Assembly: GCA_028751055.1 (NCBI GenBank)
Contig: JAQZDD010000031.1
Coordinates: 1 to 8,307 of the forward strand
Direction of reading: 5' to 3'
From: Euryarchaeota archaeon Ods04
Lineage (GTDB): Archaea; Halobacteriota; Halobacteria; Halobacteriales; Halorutilaceae
DNA length: 8,307 nucleotides
Shown piece after piece: positions 1-5,479 of this stretch. Each line of letters opens with the position of its first letter. Position 1 is the stretch's first letter. The position numbers and the translations under genes are program-made. Under the pieces are notes generated by a model, which ran no database searches, was not told the origin of the DNA, and saw only the letters and a list, made by a program, of their open reading frames with translations.

Positions 1-258
1 CCAGAGGTTCGACGTGCCGTTCAGCTTCACGAGCAGGTTCACGTCGTCGGCGTAGTCGCTGTGGTACTGCTCCGCTACGCCCTTCTGTACGGCGAGCGCG
101 GTCACGGCGTCGTGGCGCGCTACCTCGAAGACGTGCGCCGGGTCCGCGCTCTCGGGCACGTCCTCGAAGTCTACGGGTCCGTGTTCCAGACCGTGGTCGT
201 ACGCGAGTATCAGCGAGTTTCCGTTCCTCGTTATCGGCGAACTGTCTATGTCTAACAT
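1..258 (-). CDS. fba: Class I fructose-bisphosphate aldolase, archaeal type (N-terminal part, cut by window edge)
   Basis: On the minus strand 86 codons read from ATG at 258 to the window edge with no stop. After a short lead (MLDIDSSPI) comes the motif LAYDHGLEHGP near residues 20-30, the hallmark of archaeal/FbaB-type class I aldolases. ALAVQKG and LLVKLNGTSNLW follow, also typical of the haloarchaeal enzyme. Family knowledge: a cytosolic Schiff-base enzyme interconverting fructose-1,6-bisphosphate with glyceraldehyde-3-phosphate and dihydroxyacetone phosphate. The active-site lysine would lie beyond the window. An in-frame ATG at 285 would add nine residues (MWNAGYVQD), but 258 fits the family's usual length better and places an A/T box at the right distance for a leaderless transcript. 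The related shikimate-type ADH synthase normally has MDHG followed by ITLG, not EHGP, so it is less likely. Confidence 0.85.
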   Translation of the reverse strand, partial: MLDIDSSPITRNGNSLILAYDHGLEHGPVDFEDVPESADPAHVFEVARHDAVTALAVQKGVAEQYHSDYADDVNLLVKLNGTSNLW

Positions 259-282
259 ATCCTGAACGTAGCCCGCGTTCCA

Positions 283-291
283 CATAAAGAT
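283..291 (-). promoter_or_regulatory. Candidate TATA box of the aldolase gene
   Basis: On the minus strand ATCTTTATG lies 25-33 bases upstream of the ATG at 258, the spacing expected if transcription starts at or next to the start codon. This is a pattern match only. The same 106-base divergent gap (259-364) must also hold the promoter of the CBS gene, for which AAGGTAAT at 332-339 is a weaker candidate. Confidence 0.4.
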
Positions 292-364
292 AAGGAAAGG
301 TCGGAGGTAGGATGCGGTCGCACCGCGCACAAAGGTAATCCGTGCCCACGCCGTAGAAGAAGGC

Positions 365-790
365 ATGTACGTAAGCCAGATAATGACATCGCCGGCGGTT
401 ACAGTCGCACCCGATGCGTCCGTCCGCGACGTCGCGCGTCTCCTCCACGACAGCCGTACAGGCTCCGTCGTCGTCGAGACCGACACGCCGCTCGGAATAG
501 TCACCGAGACAGACGTCGTGCGTCTCGTAGCGGAGGGCACCGACCTGACGAACATCTCCGCGTCTGACATCATGACGACCGACCTCGTGACGGTCGACGG
601 ATTCGAGGATGTTGAGGAGGCGGCGCGTATCATGAAGAAGAACCGGATAAAGAAGCTTCCAGTCATATACGGCGGCGCGCTCGTCGGCATCGTGACGGCG
701 GCGGACATATCGCACCAACTGCCGGAGATAATCAACGGCGAAGTACTCGAAAAGGAAGAGCTTATCGACAGGCTCGAAGAGGTCAAATAA
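365..790 (+). CDS. Stand-alone two-CBS-domain protein
   Basis: The 141-residue protein consists almost entirely of two CBS domains. Domain 1 (about residues 2-56) starts VSQIMTSPAVTVAPDAS and ends PLGIVTETDVV. Domain 2 (about 65-120) starts ASDIMTTDLVTVD and ends ALVGIVTAADI. A short acidic helix (EVLEKEELIDRLEEVK) closes it. Tandem CBS pairs form a Bateman module that in this family binds adenosine nucleotides or related ligands and transmits energy status to a partner. No catalytic or membrane domain is fused, so the partner is unknown. The gene has no clear Shine-Dalgarno; AAGGTAAT about 26-33 bases upstream fits a leaderless start at 365. It is divergent from the aldolase and its TAA stop lies 36 bases before a tRNA. 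Many archaeal genomes carry several such proteins, so a specific role cannot be assigned. Confidence 0.93.
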   Translation: MYVSQIMTSPAVTVAPDASVRDVARLLHDSRTGSVVVETDTPLGIVTETDVVRLVAEGTDLTNISASDIMTTDLVTVDGFEDVEEAARIMKKNRIKKLPVIYGGALVGIVTAADISHQLPEIINGEVLEKEELIDRLEEVK

Positions 791-792
791 GA

Positions 793-802
793 ACTCTTAT
801 CG
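793..802 (+). promoter_or_regulatory. Candidate TATA box for tRNA-Arg
   Basis: ACTCTTATCG begins just after the CBS gene stop and its A/T core (CTTAT) is about 26-31 bases before the first tRNA nucleotide at 827. This is the spacing of an archaeal TATA box to the start of a tRNA transcript with little or no leader. Assigned by position and composition only. Confidence 0.4.
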
Positions 803-826
803 GACGCGTCTCCGTACCGCAGAACA

Positions 827-901
827 GCGCCGATAGCTCAGTCCGGAGAGAGCGGCTGGCTTCGGACCAGCAAGTCGCGGGTTCAAATCCTGCTCGGCGC
901 G
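827..901 (+). tRNA. tRNA-Arg (anticodon UCG)
   Basis: A full cloverleaf can be drawn. The acceptor stem is GCGCCGA (827-833) with TCGGCGC (894-900), followed by discriminator G901. The D stem is GCTC (836-839) with GAGC (850-853). The anticodon stem is GCTGG (855-859) with CCAGC (867-871). The anticodon loop CTTCGGA (860-866) places TCG at 862-864. The variable loop has five bases. The T stem is GCGGG (877-881) with CCTGC (889-893), one G-U pair, and T loop TTCAAAT. UCG reads the arginine codon CGA and possibly other CGN codons. CCA is not encoded, as usual in haloarchaea, and no intron is seen. The acceptor-stem 3' sequence reappears twice just downstream in hairpin repeats. Confidence 0.94.
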
Positions 902-922
902 TGAGCGAATGAAACGAGCGAA

Positions 923-1046
923 CCGCCGAGTTAGTCAAGCTCTGCTTGACCGTACTCGGCGCGAACGAGCTTTTTGCGAGCGAGCGGCGAGTCAGTCAAT
1001 CTCCGATTGACGCTACTCGGCACGAGAACGAACGTAGTGAGCGAGA
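923..1046 (+). repeat. Two tandem ~61-base hairpin repeats behind the tRNA
   Basis: Unit 1 has outer arms GCCGAG (925-930) and CTCGGC (955-960), and inner arms GTCAAGC (934-940) and GCTTGAC (944-950) around a TCT loop. Unit 2, 61 bases later, has outer arms CGAG (988-991) and CTCG (1016-1019), and inner arms GTCAATC (995-1001) and GATTGAC (1005-1011) around TCC. The inner arms differ between units but remain complementary (GC versus TC next to the loop), meaning the stem is kept by paired changes. CTCGGCGCG after unit 1 is identical to bases 893-901 at the 3' end of the tRNA, and the motif recurs at 893, 955 and 1016. Between hairpins are stretches built from GAGCGA/GAACGA words, common in haloarchaeal intergenic DNA. 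No gene is supported in 902-1142. Confidence 0.75.
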
Positions 1047-1100
1047 GATGCGAACGAACTTCGAATTCCTGAGCTAACTCCGCACTCCTCCTGACGTGCG

Positions 1101-1110
1101 AAAATTTATG
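1101..1110 (+). promoter_or_regulatory. Candidate TATA box for the MFS transporter
   Basis: AAAATTTATG is the most A/T-rich stretch before the transporter gene and ends 33 bases before the TTG start, implying a leader of no more than about ten bases. It is immediately preceded by a small inverted repeat, CGCAC (1081-1085) and GTGCG (1096-1100), that could be a regulator site or chance. Confidence 0.4.
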
Positions 1111-1142
1111 TTCCGAAGCCAACAGGTTTACTCCGTTTAAGT

Positions 1143-2441
1143 TTGAGCGAGAAATCTCCTGACCACTCCGATGTCGAAGCCCCTGATGACCAGGAAGACG
1201 AGTACTCGAACTCCGAGATACGTAAGATAACGCTCGCCGTTATAGCGGGAGTAGTCTTCGGCGGCGTAGCTACAGGAGTCGCCTTTCCCACGCTTCCGCT
1301 CCTCGGCGATATACTCGGAATTAGCGCGGTCATGCTCGGCGTCATACTGTCCGCAAACCGTATCGCGCGTCTCGTCATGAACACGCCCGCGGGGCAGGTA
1401 ATCGACTCCGTCGGCGTCCGGCGTCCCATGATAATCGGTCTGTTCGTGCAGGCGTTCGCACCTTTCCTGTACGTCGTCGGTCTTCACACGCCCCCGGGTA
1501 CCTTCGCCGTCCTGCCCCTCGTCGGTGAGGTGTCTAACCCCGCGGTCGTCTTCGTTCTCGCACGGTGCTTCTGGGGACTCGGAAGCGCGTTCGTCATCAT
1601 CGGCGCGTTCGTCATCATCACACGGATAACGACGCCGTCGAACCGCGGAAGATGGATAGGCTATCTACGCGGCGGTCAGAGCCTCGGTTTCCCCACGGGT
1701 CTCGTCTTAGGAGGTGCTATCGCCGACGTCTTCGACGCACAGGCTGCCTTCCTCACAGCGGGCGGGCTTGCGATGCTCGCCGCCTTCGTCGCCTATCTCG
1801 TCATACCCGAGGTCGAGTCGGCGGCTGACACGCGCACGGGTCTCCGAGACCTTCCGCGTATAATCCGTGACGAGCCGCGTGTCCTGCCCGTCGGCTTAGG
1901 TAACTTCACGATACGGTTCATGTTCGCGGGCGTCCTCCTGACGACCGTCGTCATCTACGCCGACGCCTACGAAATACGTCTGTCAAGCCTCGAAGCCGCG
2001 GGCGTCGGAGGTCTCGTCATGGGCATCGGAGTCATAACAGCGGGTGCGACGACCGTTGTGAGCGGACGTATCTCGGACGGTCTCGACAACAGAATCGCCA
2101 TAACGATGCCCGCGCTCGCTGTGCTCGCCGCCGGCTTCGGCGTTCTCGCTTTCTATCCCACGTTCGTCGGCATACTCGTAAGTACGATAATGATTGGCTT
2201 CGGCGTCGGCGGCACCGGTCCCGCGCTCCTTGCCTACCTCGGCGACATATCACCGGGCGATCAACTCGGGAAACTCGGCGGCGTCTACAACGTCATGGGT
2301 GACATCGGTCTCGCTCTCGCACCCCTGCTCGCCGTCCCCGCTGTCGAAGACTGGTTCGGATACCGTGCCACGTACGTAGGATGTGCCGTTCTGACGGTTC
2401 TGTGTCTCGTAATCGTCAATATCACTCTAATGAGAAAATGA
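1143..2441 (+). CDS. Major facilitator superfamily (MFS) transporter
   Basis: The 432-residue protein is close to the usual MFS length and contains about 12 hydrophobic segments after a hydrophilic acidic N-terminus (residues 1-26). The MFS motif A between segments 2 and 3 is seen as AGQVIDSVGVRRP (about 83-95), and the same loop in the second half is GRISDGLDNR. Family knowledge: a cytoplasmic-membrane secondary transporter, often a drug or metabolite exporter driven by an ion gradient. The substrate cannot be read from the sequence. The start is TTG at 1143; no in-frame ATG occurs before the second membrane segment, so a later start would remove essential structure. It stands alone: the tRNA repeat region is upstream and a 96-base gap follows. 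Other permease families are unlikely given motif A. Confidence 0.92.
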   Translation: MSEKSPDHSDVEAPDDQEDEYSNSEIRKITLAVIAGVVFGGVATGVAFPTLPLLGDILGISAVMLGVILSANRIARLVMNTPAGQVIDSVGVRRPMIIGLFVQAFAPFLYVVGLHTPPGTFAVLPLVGEVSNPAVVFVLARCFWGLGSAFVIIGAFVIITRITTPSNRGRWIGYLRGGQSLGFPTGLVLGGAIADVFDAQAAFLTAGGLAMLAAFVAYLVIPEVESAADTRTGLRDLPRIIRDEPRVLPVGLGNFTIRFMFAGVLLTTVVIYADAYEIRLSSLEAAGVGGLVMGIGVITAGATTVVSGRISDGLDNRIAITMPALAVLAAGFGVLAFYPTFVGILVSTIMIGFGVGGTGPALLAYLGDISPGDQLGKLGGVYNVMGDIGLALAPLLAVPAVEDWFGYRATYVGCAVLTVLCLVIVNITLMRK

Positions 2442-2504
2442 ATTTCTGGCTCACAGCCTCGTGTTTCTGAACGAAAGCCGGGATGCCGAGCAGTATGCGG
2501 AAGT

Positions 2505-2539
2505 GTTATGTATGTCGATGATTATTCTTCGATAATCAT
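2505..2539 (+). promoter_or_regulatory. TATA-like box plus perfect inverted repeat over the microprotein start codon
   Basis: GTTATGTA (2505-2512) lies 26-33 bases before ATG 2538. Between them, and covering the first two bases of the ATG, is a perfect 8-base inverted repeat: arms ATGATTAT (2518-2525) and ATAATCAT (2532-2539), spacer TCTTCG. Its position over the expected transcription start would let a dimeric repressor block transcription. The same sequence could fold in RNA and hide the start codon. The arms are A/T-rich against a G/C-rich background. The regulator is unknown. Confidence 0.5.
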
Positions 2540-2672
2540 GAAATCAGTGGCTGTCACGAAGGAGGAAAAGGACGACGAGGAGTCGTTGTCGTTGGAGCAG
2601 ATAATAGACAGGTACTCCGACGAGGATGACGAGACGGACGAGGAGAAGGTCAGGGCGGAGCCGCAGGACTAA
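2538..2672 (+). CDS. Small acidic protein of 44 residues, unknown function
   Basis: ATG at 2538 opens 44 codons ending in TAA at 2670-2672. The product begins MKSVAVTKEEKDDEESLSLE and is then dominated by Asp and Glu, with one possible amphipathic helix (SLSLEQIIDRYSD, about residues 16-28) and a charged tail ending AEPQD. There are no Cys, no membrane segment and no recognisable domain. The composition matches haloarchaeal cytosolic proteins and not random sequence. An in-frame ATG at 2508 would give 54 residues with extra N-terminus MYVDDYSSII. I prefer 2538 because a TATA-like box sits 26-33 bases before it. It is the only open frame of note in the 290 bases between the transporter and uppS, and ends 59 bases before uppS, so the two could share a transcript. 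It could be a regulatory microprotein or a chance acidic frame. Confidence 0.5.
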   Translation: MKSVAVTKEEKDDEESLSLEQIIDRYSDEDDETDEEKVRAEPQD

Positions 2673-2731
2673 CCACACGTCTCATTCCGTTACGTTGAAT
2701 AGACGTGGGCAGTTAGATTATGTGACGCCGG

Positions 2732-3589
2732 ATGTTGAGGAGTTTAGCGCGCGACGCCTACGAAGCTTACTTGGAGCGTCGGCTTTCTTCGTCGGATGTT
2801 CCGCGTCACGTCGCTGTCGTGCAGGACGGAAACAGGAGGCACGCGCTCTCGAAAGGAGAGGAGCCAACAAAGGGACACGAAGAAGGTGCCGAAACGACCG
2901 AGGCGGTTCTTGACTGGGCATACGAGGTGGGCGTAGAGGAGATGACGCTCTACGCCTTCTCGACGGAGAACTTCGAGCGCGACGACGACGAACTCGAAGA
3001 GCTTTTCGACATAATCGCCGACAAGCTCGACGAACTCGCCGACAGCGAAAAGATACACGACAGACGTGTGCGTGTCCGCGGCGTCGGCGACCTGAGCCGT
3101 CTACCCGAGAGGGTGCGCGACGCTCTGACGAGGGTGGAGAATGCAACCGAAGAGTACCGACAGCACAGGCTCAACGTCGCTCTCGCCTACGGCGGAAGGG
3201 ATGAACTCGTCGAGACGGCGAGACGGATTGCGCGAGACGTGGAGGAAGGTCGGCTTTCGCCCGAGTCGGTCGACGCCTCGGCGGTCTCTTCGCGTCTCCG
3301 TCTCGGCTCCGACATAGACCTCGTCGTGCGTACCGGAGGCGAGCACAGGCTCTCGAACTTCGTGCCTTGGCAGGCGCGCGGCGCGGGTGCTGAGGTCTAC
3401 TTCTGCGACACGTACTGGCCCAGTTTCGAGAGACACGAGTTCCTCAAGGCGGTAGAGTCGTACTCGGGAGACAGCGACGGTGAAGGCGACCGCGACGACG
3501 GCGGACGCCGCACGGTCGCTTCGGAGGAACGGAGACGCACGCCGGTTCCGAGCATGACGAAGCCCGAGGTCGAGGAGCCAGCCGACTGA
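2732..3589 (+). CDS. uppS: Polyprenyl diphosphate synthase (cis-prenyltransferase, UppS family)
   Basis: The family motifs occur in order. VAVVQDGNRRHA (27-38) carries the catalytic Asp32 of the DGNRR box. YAFSTENF (74-81) follows, then LNVALAYGGRDELV (147-160), then the C-terminal substrate motif DLVVRTGGEHRLSNF (196-210) with WQ at 213-214 and YWPSF (228-232). The enzyme adds isopentenyl units in cis to an allylic diphosphate. In archaea this yields the long polyprenyl chain of the dolichol-type carrier used in N-glycosylation and surface glycan assembly. Gln31 replaces the Met or Leu more usual before DGN. After the conserved core (ends about 244) there is a 40-residue charged, disordered-looking tail. 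An in-frame TGA at 2723-2725 stands just before the ATG, so an earlier start is excluded. No Shine-Dalgarno or convincing TATA is seen, which leaves co-transcription with the 44-residue frame possible. Confidence 0.94.
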   Translation: MLRSLARDAYEAYLERRLSSSDVPRHVAVVQDGNRRHALSKGEEPTKGHEEGAETTEAVLDWAYEVGVEEMTLYAFSTENFERDDDELEELFDIIADKLDELADSEKIHDRRVRVRGVGDLSRLPERVRDALTRVENATEEYRQHRLNVALAYGGRDELVETARRIARDVEEGRLSPESVDASAVSSRLRLGSDIDLVVRTGGEHRLSNFVPWQARGAGAEVYFCDTYWPSFERHEFLKAVESYSGDSDGEGDRDDGGRRTVASEERRRTPVPSMTKPEVEEPAD

Positions 3590-3606
3590 GTCATCGTCTG
3601 TCGGCT
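3580..3606 (+). terminator. Hairpin around the uppS stop codon, possible terminator
   Basis: AGCCGAC (3580-3586) and GTCGGCT (3600-3606) form a perfect 7-base stem whose loop contains the TGA at 3587-3589. A short TTTT follows at 3617-3620, but it may equally be the TATA-like element of nfo. Archaeal termination depends mainly on T-runs, so the terminator role is uncertain. Confidence 0.3.
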
Positions 3607-3646
3607 AAAGACAGGCTTTTGTCGCGTACCCGTCATCTCAGCATAC

Positions 3647-4477
3647 ATGAAGATAGGTGCGCATGTCTCGGTAGCGAGCGGCGTAGAGAAGGCGATAGAG
3701 AGGCAGGAAGACGTGGGCGGAAACTGCGGGCAGATATTCGCTGGTTCGCCGCGGACTTGGACCGTCGCCGAGTACGACGAAGACGAGGCGGACGGCTTCA
3801 GACAGGCACGCGAAGAGGCAGGACAAGGACCTTACGCCATACATTCGACCTATCTCGTCAACCTTGCGACGCCGAAGGACGACCTCCACGAGAAGTCGAT
3901 AAACTGTCTACAGAAGGAACTCGACGCCGCCGACGCGCTCGGTGTCGAGTACGTCGTCTTCCATCCCGGCGCGCACACGGGTTCGGGCGTCGAAAACGGT
4001 CTGGAGCGTATCGCCGAAGCAGTCGACGCGCTCGAAATTCCGGATGGCGTGACGCTCCTGTTCGAGAACACCGCCGGAAAGGGCACGACGCTCGGTAAGG
4101 AGTTCTCACAGTTACGCGAGATGTTCGAACGTCCCGAGACGCCCGAAGACGACTTGGGCGTATGCGTCGATACTTGCCACGCACACGCGGCGGGCTACGA
4201 CCTCACCGACGGCTTCGACGATATGGTCGAAGAACTCGACGCCGACTTGGGTATCGAGAACGTCGAGGTTCTGCATCTCAACGACTCGAAAGACCCTCTC
4301 GGAAGCGAGAAGGACAACCATGAGCATATCGGCGAGGGCGAGATAGGCGACGAGGGCTTCAGGAACGTCGTCAACGCCGACGAGTTCGACAGGCTTCCGA
4401 TGGTCTTAGAGACACCCACATCGGACGGAAAGAGCTACAAGGAGAACATCGAGAAGATACGGTCGCTTGTATCCTGA
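3647..4477 (+). CDS. nfo: Endonuclease IV (AP endonuclease, deoxyribonuclease IV)
   Basis: The 276-residue product has the usual length of the family, starting MKIGAHVS. Every residue expected for the three-zinc site of E. coli Nfo has a counterpart: His66 (AIHSTY), His106 (FHPGAH), Glu140 (LLFENTAG), Asp175 and His178 (DTCHAHAAG), His210 (LHLNDSK), Asp223 and His225 (DNHEHIGEG), Glu255 (VLETP). The enzyme cuts DNA 5' of abasic sites and cleans blocked 3' ends in base-excision repair. It should be active, since no key residue is missing. GGCTTTTG at 3614-3621 is 26-33 bases before the ATG and may be the TATA box of a leaderless message. The gene converges with the AbrB-like and AlkA-like genes. 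The latter makes the abasic sites this enzyme cuts. Confidence 0.96.
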   Translation: MKIGAHVSVASGVEKAIERQEDVGGNCGQIFAGSPRTWTVAEYDEDEADGFRQAREEAGQGPYAIHSTYLVNLATPKDDLHEKSINCLQKELDAADALGVEYVVFHPGAHTGSGVENGLERIAEAVDALEIPDGVTLLFENTAGKGTTLGKEFSQLREMFERPETPEDDLGVCVDTCHAHAAGYDLTDGFDDMVEELDADLGIENVEVLHLNDSKDPLGSEKDNHEHIGEGEIGDEGFRNVVNADEFDRLPMVLETPTSDGKSYKENIEKIRSLVS

Positions 4478-4493
4478 GTCGCCGTTACGACTC
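4476..4493 (+). terminator. Hairpin overlapping the nfo stop codon, possible terminator
   Basis: GAGTCG (4476-4481) and CGACTC (4488-4493) form a 6-base stem starting inside the TGA (4475-4477). A competing 7-base pairing exists between AGTCGCC (4477-4483) and GGCGACT (4505-4511). Both lie in the 60-base convergent gap between nfo and the AbrB-like gene. No T-run follows, so termination is only a guess. Confidence 0.25.
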
Positions 4494-4537
4494 GTACACA
4501 CCGGGGCGACTGTCACAACCGAAGCCTAACCCAGTCT

Positions 4538-4792
4538 TCATGCCTCTCTGCCTTCGTGTACCAGTTCGTTGATTTCGTCCATGCCGAGGGTCATCTCGCG
4601 TTCCTCGACACGCTCACGGAACTCCTCAACAGACGGTAGCTCTATCTTCTTGAGAACGATACCGTGTTCCGTCGGAACAGCGAGCAGACGGTCTCCTTCG
4701 CCGATTTCGTACCTCTCTCTCAGCGAACTCGGTATGGTTATCTGTCCCTTCGATGTGACAGTGGCTATCTCGGGCTTCTCGTCTGTGCTCAT
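4538..4792 (-). CDS. AbrB/SpoVT-type DNA-binding protein (MazE/VapB-antitoxin-like)
   Basis: The 84-residue protein has a swapped-hairpin AbrB domain at about residues 8-50: ATVTSKGQITIPSSLRERYEIGEGDRL is the signature region (10-36), followed by GIVLKKI (44-50). The remaining acidic helical tail (51-84, SVEEFRERVEEREMTLG then MDEINELVHEGREA) resembles the toxin-binding tail of VapB/MazE antitoxins. Such proteins bind palindromic DNA as dimers and often repress their own promoter, and a perfect inverted repeat sits exactly over this gene's start. No PIN or MazF toxin frame lies next to it: the 60 bases downstream reach convergent nfo, and upstream is the AlkA-like gene, 48 bases away. So it is an orphan antitoxin or a stand-alone regulator. 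The Lys-Gly-Gln-Ile-Thr-Ile-Pro core is intact. Confidence 0.9.
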   Translation of the reverse strand: MSTDEKPEIATVTSKGQITIPSSLRERYEIGEGDRLLAVPTEHGIVLKKIELPSVEEFRERVEEREMTLGMDEINELVHEGREA

Positions 4793-4812
4793 GTGTAAGG
4801 ATTTCTTACACA
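4792..4812 (-). promoter_or_regulatory. Perfect inverted repeat over the AbrB-like gene start (probable autoregulatory operator)
   Basis: Plus-strand arms TGTGTAAG (4792-4799) and CTTACACA (4805-4812) are perfect complements around a five-base spacer GATTT. The first base of the ATG (4792) is the edge of the repeat. With a leaderless transcript the repeat would cover the transcription start to about +20 upstream bases, ideal for repression. Dimeric AbrB-type proteins bind such sites, so autoregulation is the simplest reading. A TATA box is not obvious (AGTTAC-like sequence near 4817-4822). Confidence 0.55.
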
Positions 4813-4840
4813 GCTTCGTAACTCTTGCGACCGGAGGCTG

Positions 4841-5437
4841 TCACGCCTCGTACCACTTCCAGACGTACCGTGTGCCGTAACTGCGGTACGGCTTCCATTC
4901 TTCGGCGATAAGCCGCATCTCGTCGCGCGTCTCTACGCCGTACAGACCTTCGATGCCGCGTCTAACCGCAAGGTCGCCGAGCGGCAGAACGTCCTCACGT
5001 CCCAAGACGAAGATGAGGTACATGTTCGCGGTCCATTCTCCAACACCTCTTATCTCGGTCAGAGCGTCGCGTACCTCGTCGTCGGGCACTCCCGCAAAAG
5101 CACCACACGAATAATCGTCCTCCTCGAAAGCGCGCGCTGCCTCATGCAGGTACTCAGCCTTCGCCTCTCCCACACCAGTCGAGGCGAGTTCCTCGGGCGG
5201 CGTGTCAAGGACGGACTGCGGCGTCACGTCGCCGAGCGCGTCGAAGAGACGCGAGCGCACAGCACGCGCCGACTCGGTGCTCACGGACTGGTTCGTGATG
5301 GAGACGACGAGCCTTCGGAACTCGTCGCCGTTCTCGACGGCTTCGACAGGGACGTGTCCGAACTCGTCGACGAGGCGTGCCATCGTTTCGTCTTCTCGGA
5401 GTCTGTCGTAGGGTTCCACGTACACAGTTGTCGACAC
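4841..5437 (-). CDS. alkA: AlkA-like DNA-3-methyladenine glycosylase (HhH-GPD family)
   Basis: The 198-residue protein is the HhH-GPD core without the N-terminal domain of the 282-residue E. coli AlkA, so it resembles the compact archaeal/yeast Mag1 type. SITNQSVSTESA (46-57) matches the first helical motif. IRGVGEWTANMY (129-140) is the helix-hairpin-helix that binds the DNA backbone. LPLGDLAVRRG (151-161) carries Asp155, the expected catalytic aspartate. The end WKPYRSYGTRYVWKWYE is typical of the family. There is no Cys cluster, so it is not an iron-sulphur Nth/MutY enzyme. It should excise alkylated bases, leaving abasic sites for endonuclease IV encoded convergently nearby. The start is GTG at 5437; an internal GTG at 5425 is an alternative. 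The start codon lies inside a perfect inverted repeat. The symbol is by family; substrate range is unknown. Confidence 0.88.
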   Translation of the reverse strand: MSTTVYVEPYDRLREDETMARLVDEFGHVPVEAVENGDEFRRLVVSITNQSVSTESARAVRSRLFDALGDVTPQSVLDTPPEELASTGVGEAKAEYLHEAARAFEEDDYSCGAFAGVPDDEVRDALTEIRGVGEWTANMYLIFVLGREDVLPLGDLAVRRGIEGLYGVETRDEMRLIAEEWKPYRSYGTRYVWKWYEA

Positions 5438-5445
5438 GTCGACAA
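5428..5445 (-). promoter_or_regulatory. Perfect inverted repeat over the AlkA-like gene start
   Basis: TTGTCGAC (5428-5435), a two-base spacer AC, then GTCGACAA (5438-5445): an 18-base near-palindrome with the GTG start (5435-5437) at its centre. The short spacer suggests a protein-binding site more than an RNA hairpin. It could serve a damage-responsive or general repressor; no regulator can be named. It also sits upstream of the divergent surface-protein gene, about 60 bases before its ATG. Confidence 0.5.
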
Positions 5446-5469
5446 AAGTTGAGTGTTCCGTCGGAGCAA

Positions 5470-5479
5470 TCTTTATCTG
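5470..5479. promoter_or_regulatory. A/T box in the divergent alkA / surface-protein promoter
   Basis: TCTTTATCTG (plus strand) ends about 27 bases before ATG 5506 and fits a TATA box for a leaderless or near-leaderless message of the surface protein. Read on the minus strand (AGATAAAG) it is about 34-40 bases from the GTG at 5437 and is the only A/T box there, so the two genes may share or overlap promoter elements in the 68-base gap. Confidence 0.4.

Noticed and set aside
61..255. Plus-strand open frame opposite the aldolase
   Set aside because: The minus strand has an unmistakable aldolase N-terminus; the plus frame has no family features.
894..1046. Integration site (att) of a mobile element at the tRNA 3' end
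   Set aside because: The tRNA 3' motif is repeated, but copies are short, tandem and flanked by no integrase or phage-like gene within the window.
923..1046. CRISPR array
   Set aside because: Only two divergent hairpin units, not identical repeats with unique spacers, and no cas genes.
931..1122. Minus-strand 63-codon frame across the hairpin repeats
   Set aside because: It runs through the inverted repeats and ends in low-complexity sequence; no promoter or family resemblance.
2626..3146. Arg-rich open frames on both strands around the uppS start
   Set aside because: Low-complexity Arg/Ser content typical of shadow frames of GC-rich coding DNA; the real frame has clear cis-prenyltransferase motifs.
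4478..4537. Toxin partner gene for the AbrB-like antitoxin
   Set aside because: Only 60 bases remain before convergent nfo, and the upstream neighbour is a DNA glycosylase; no PIN or MazF frame exists.
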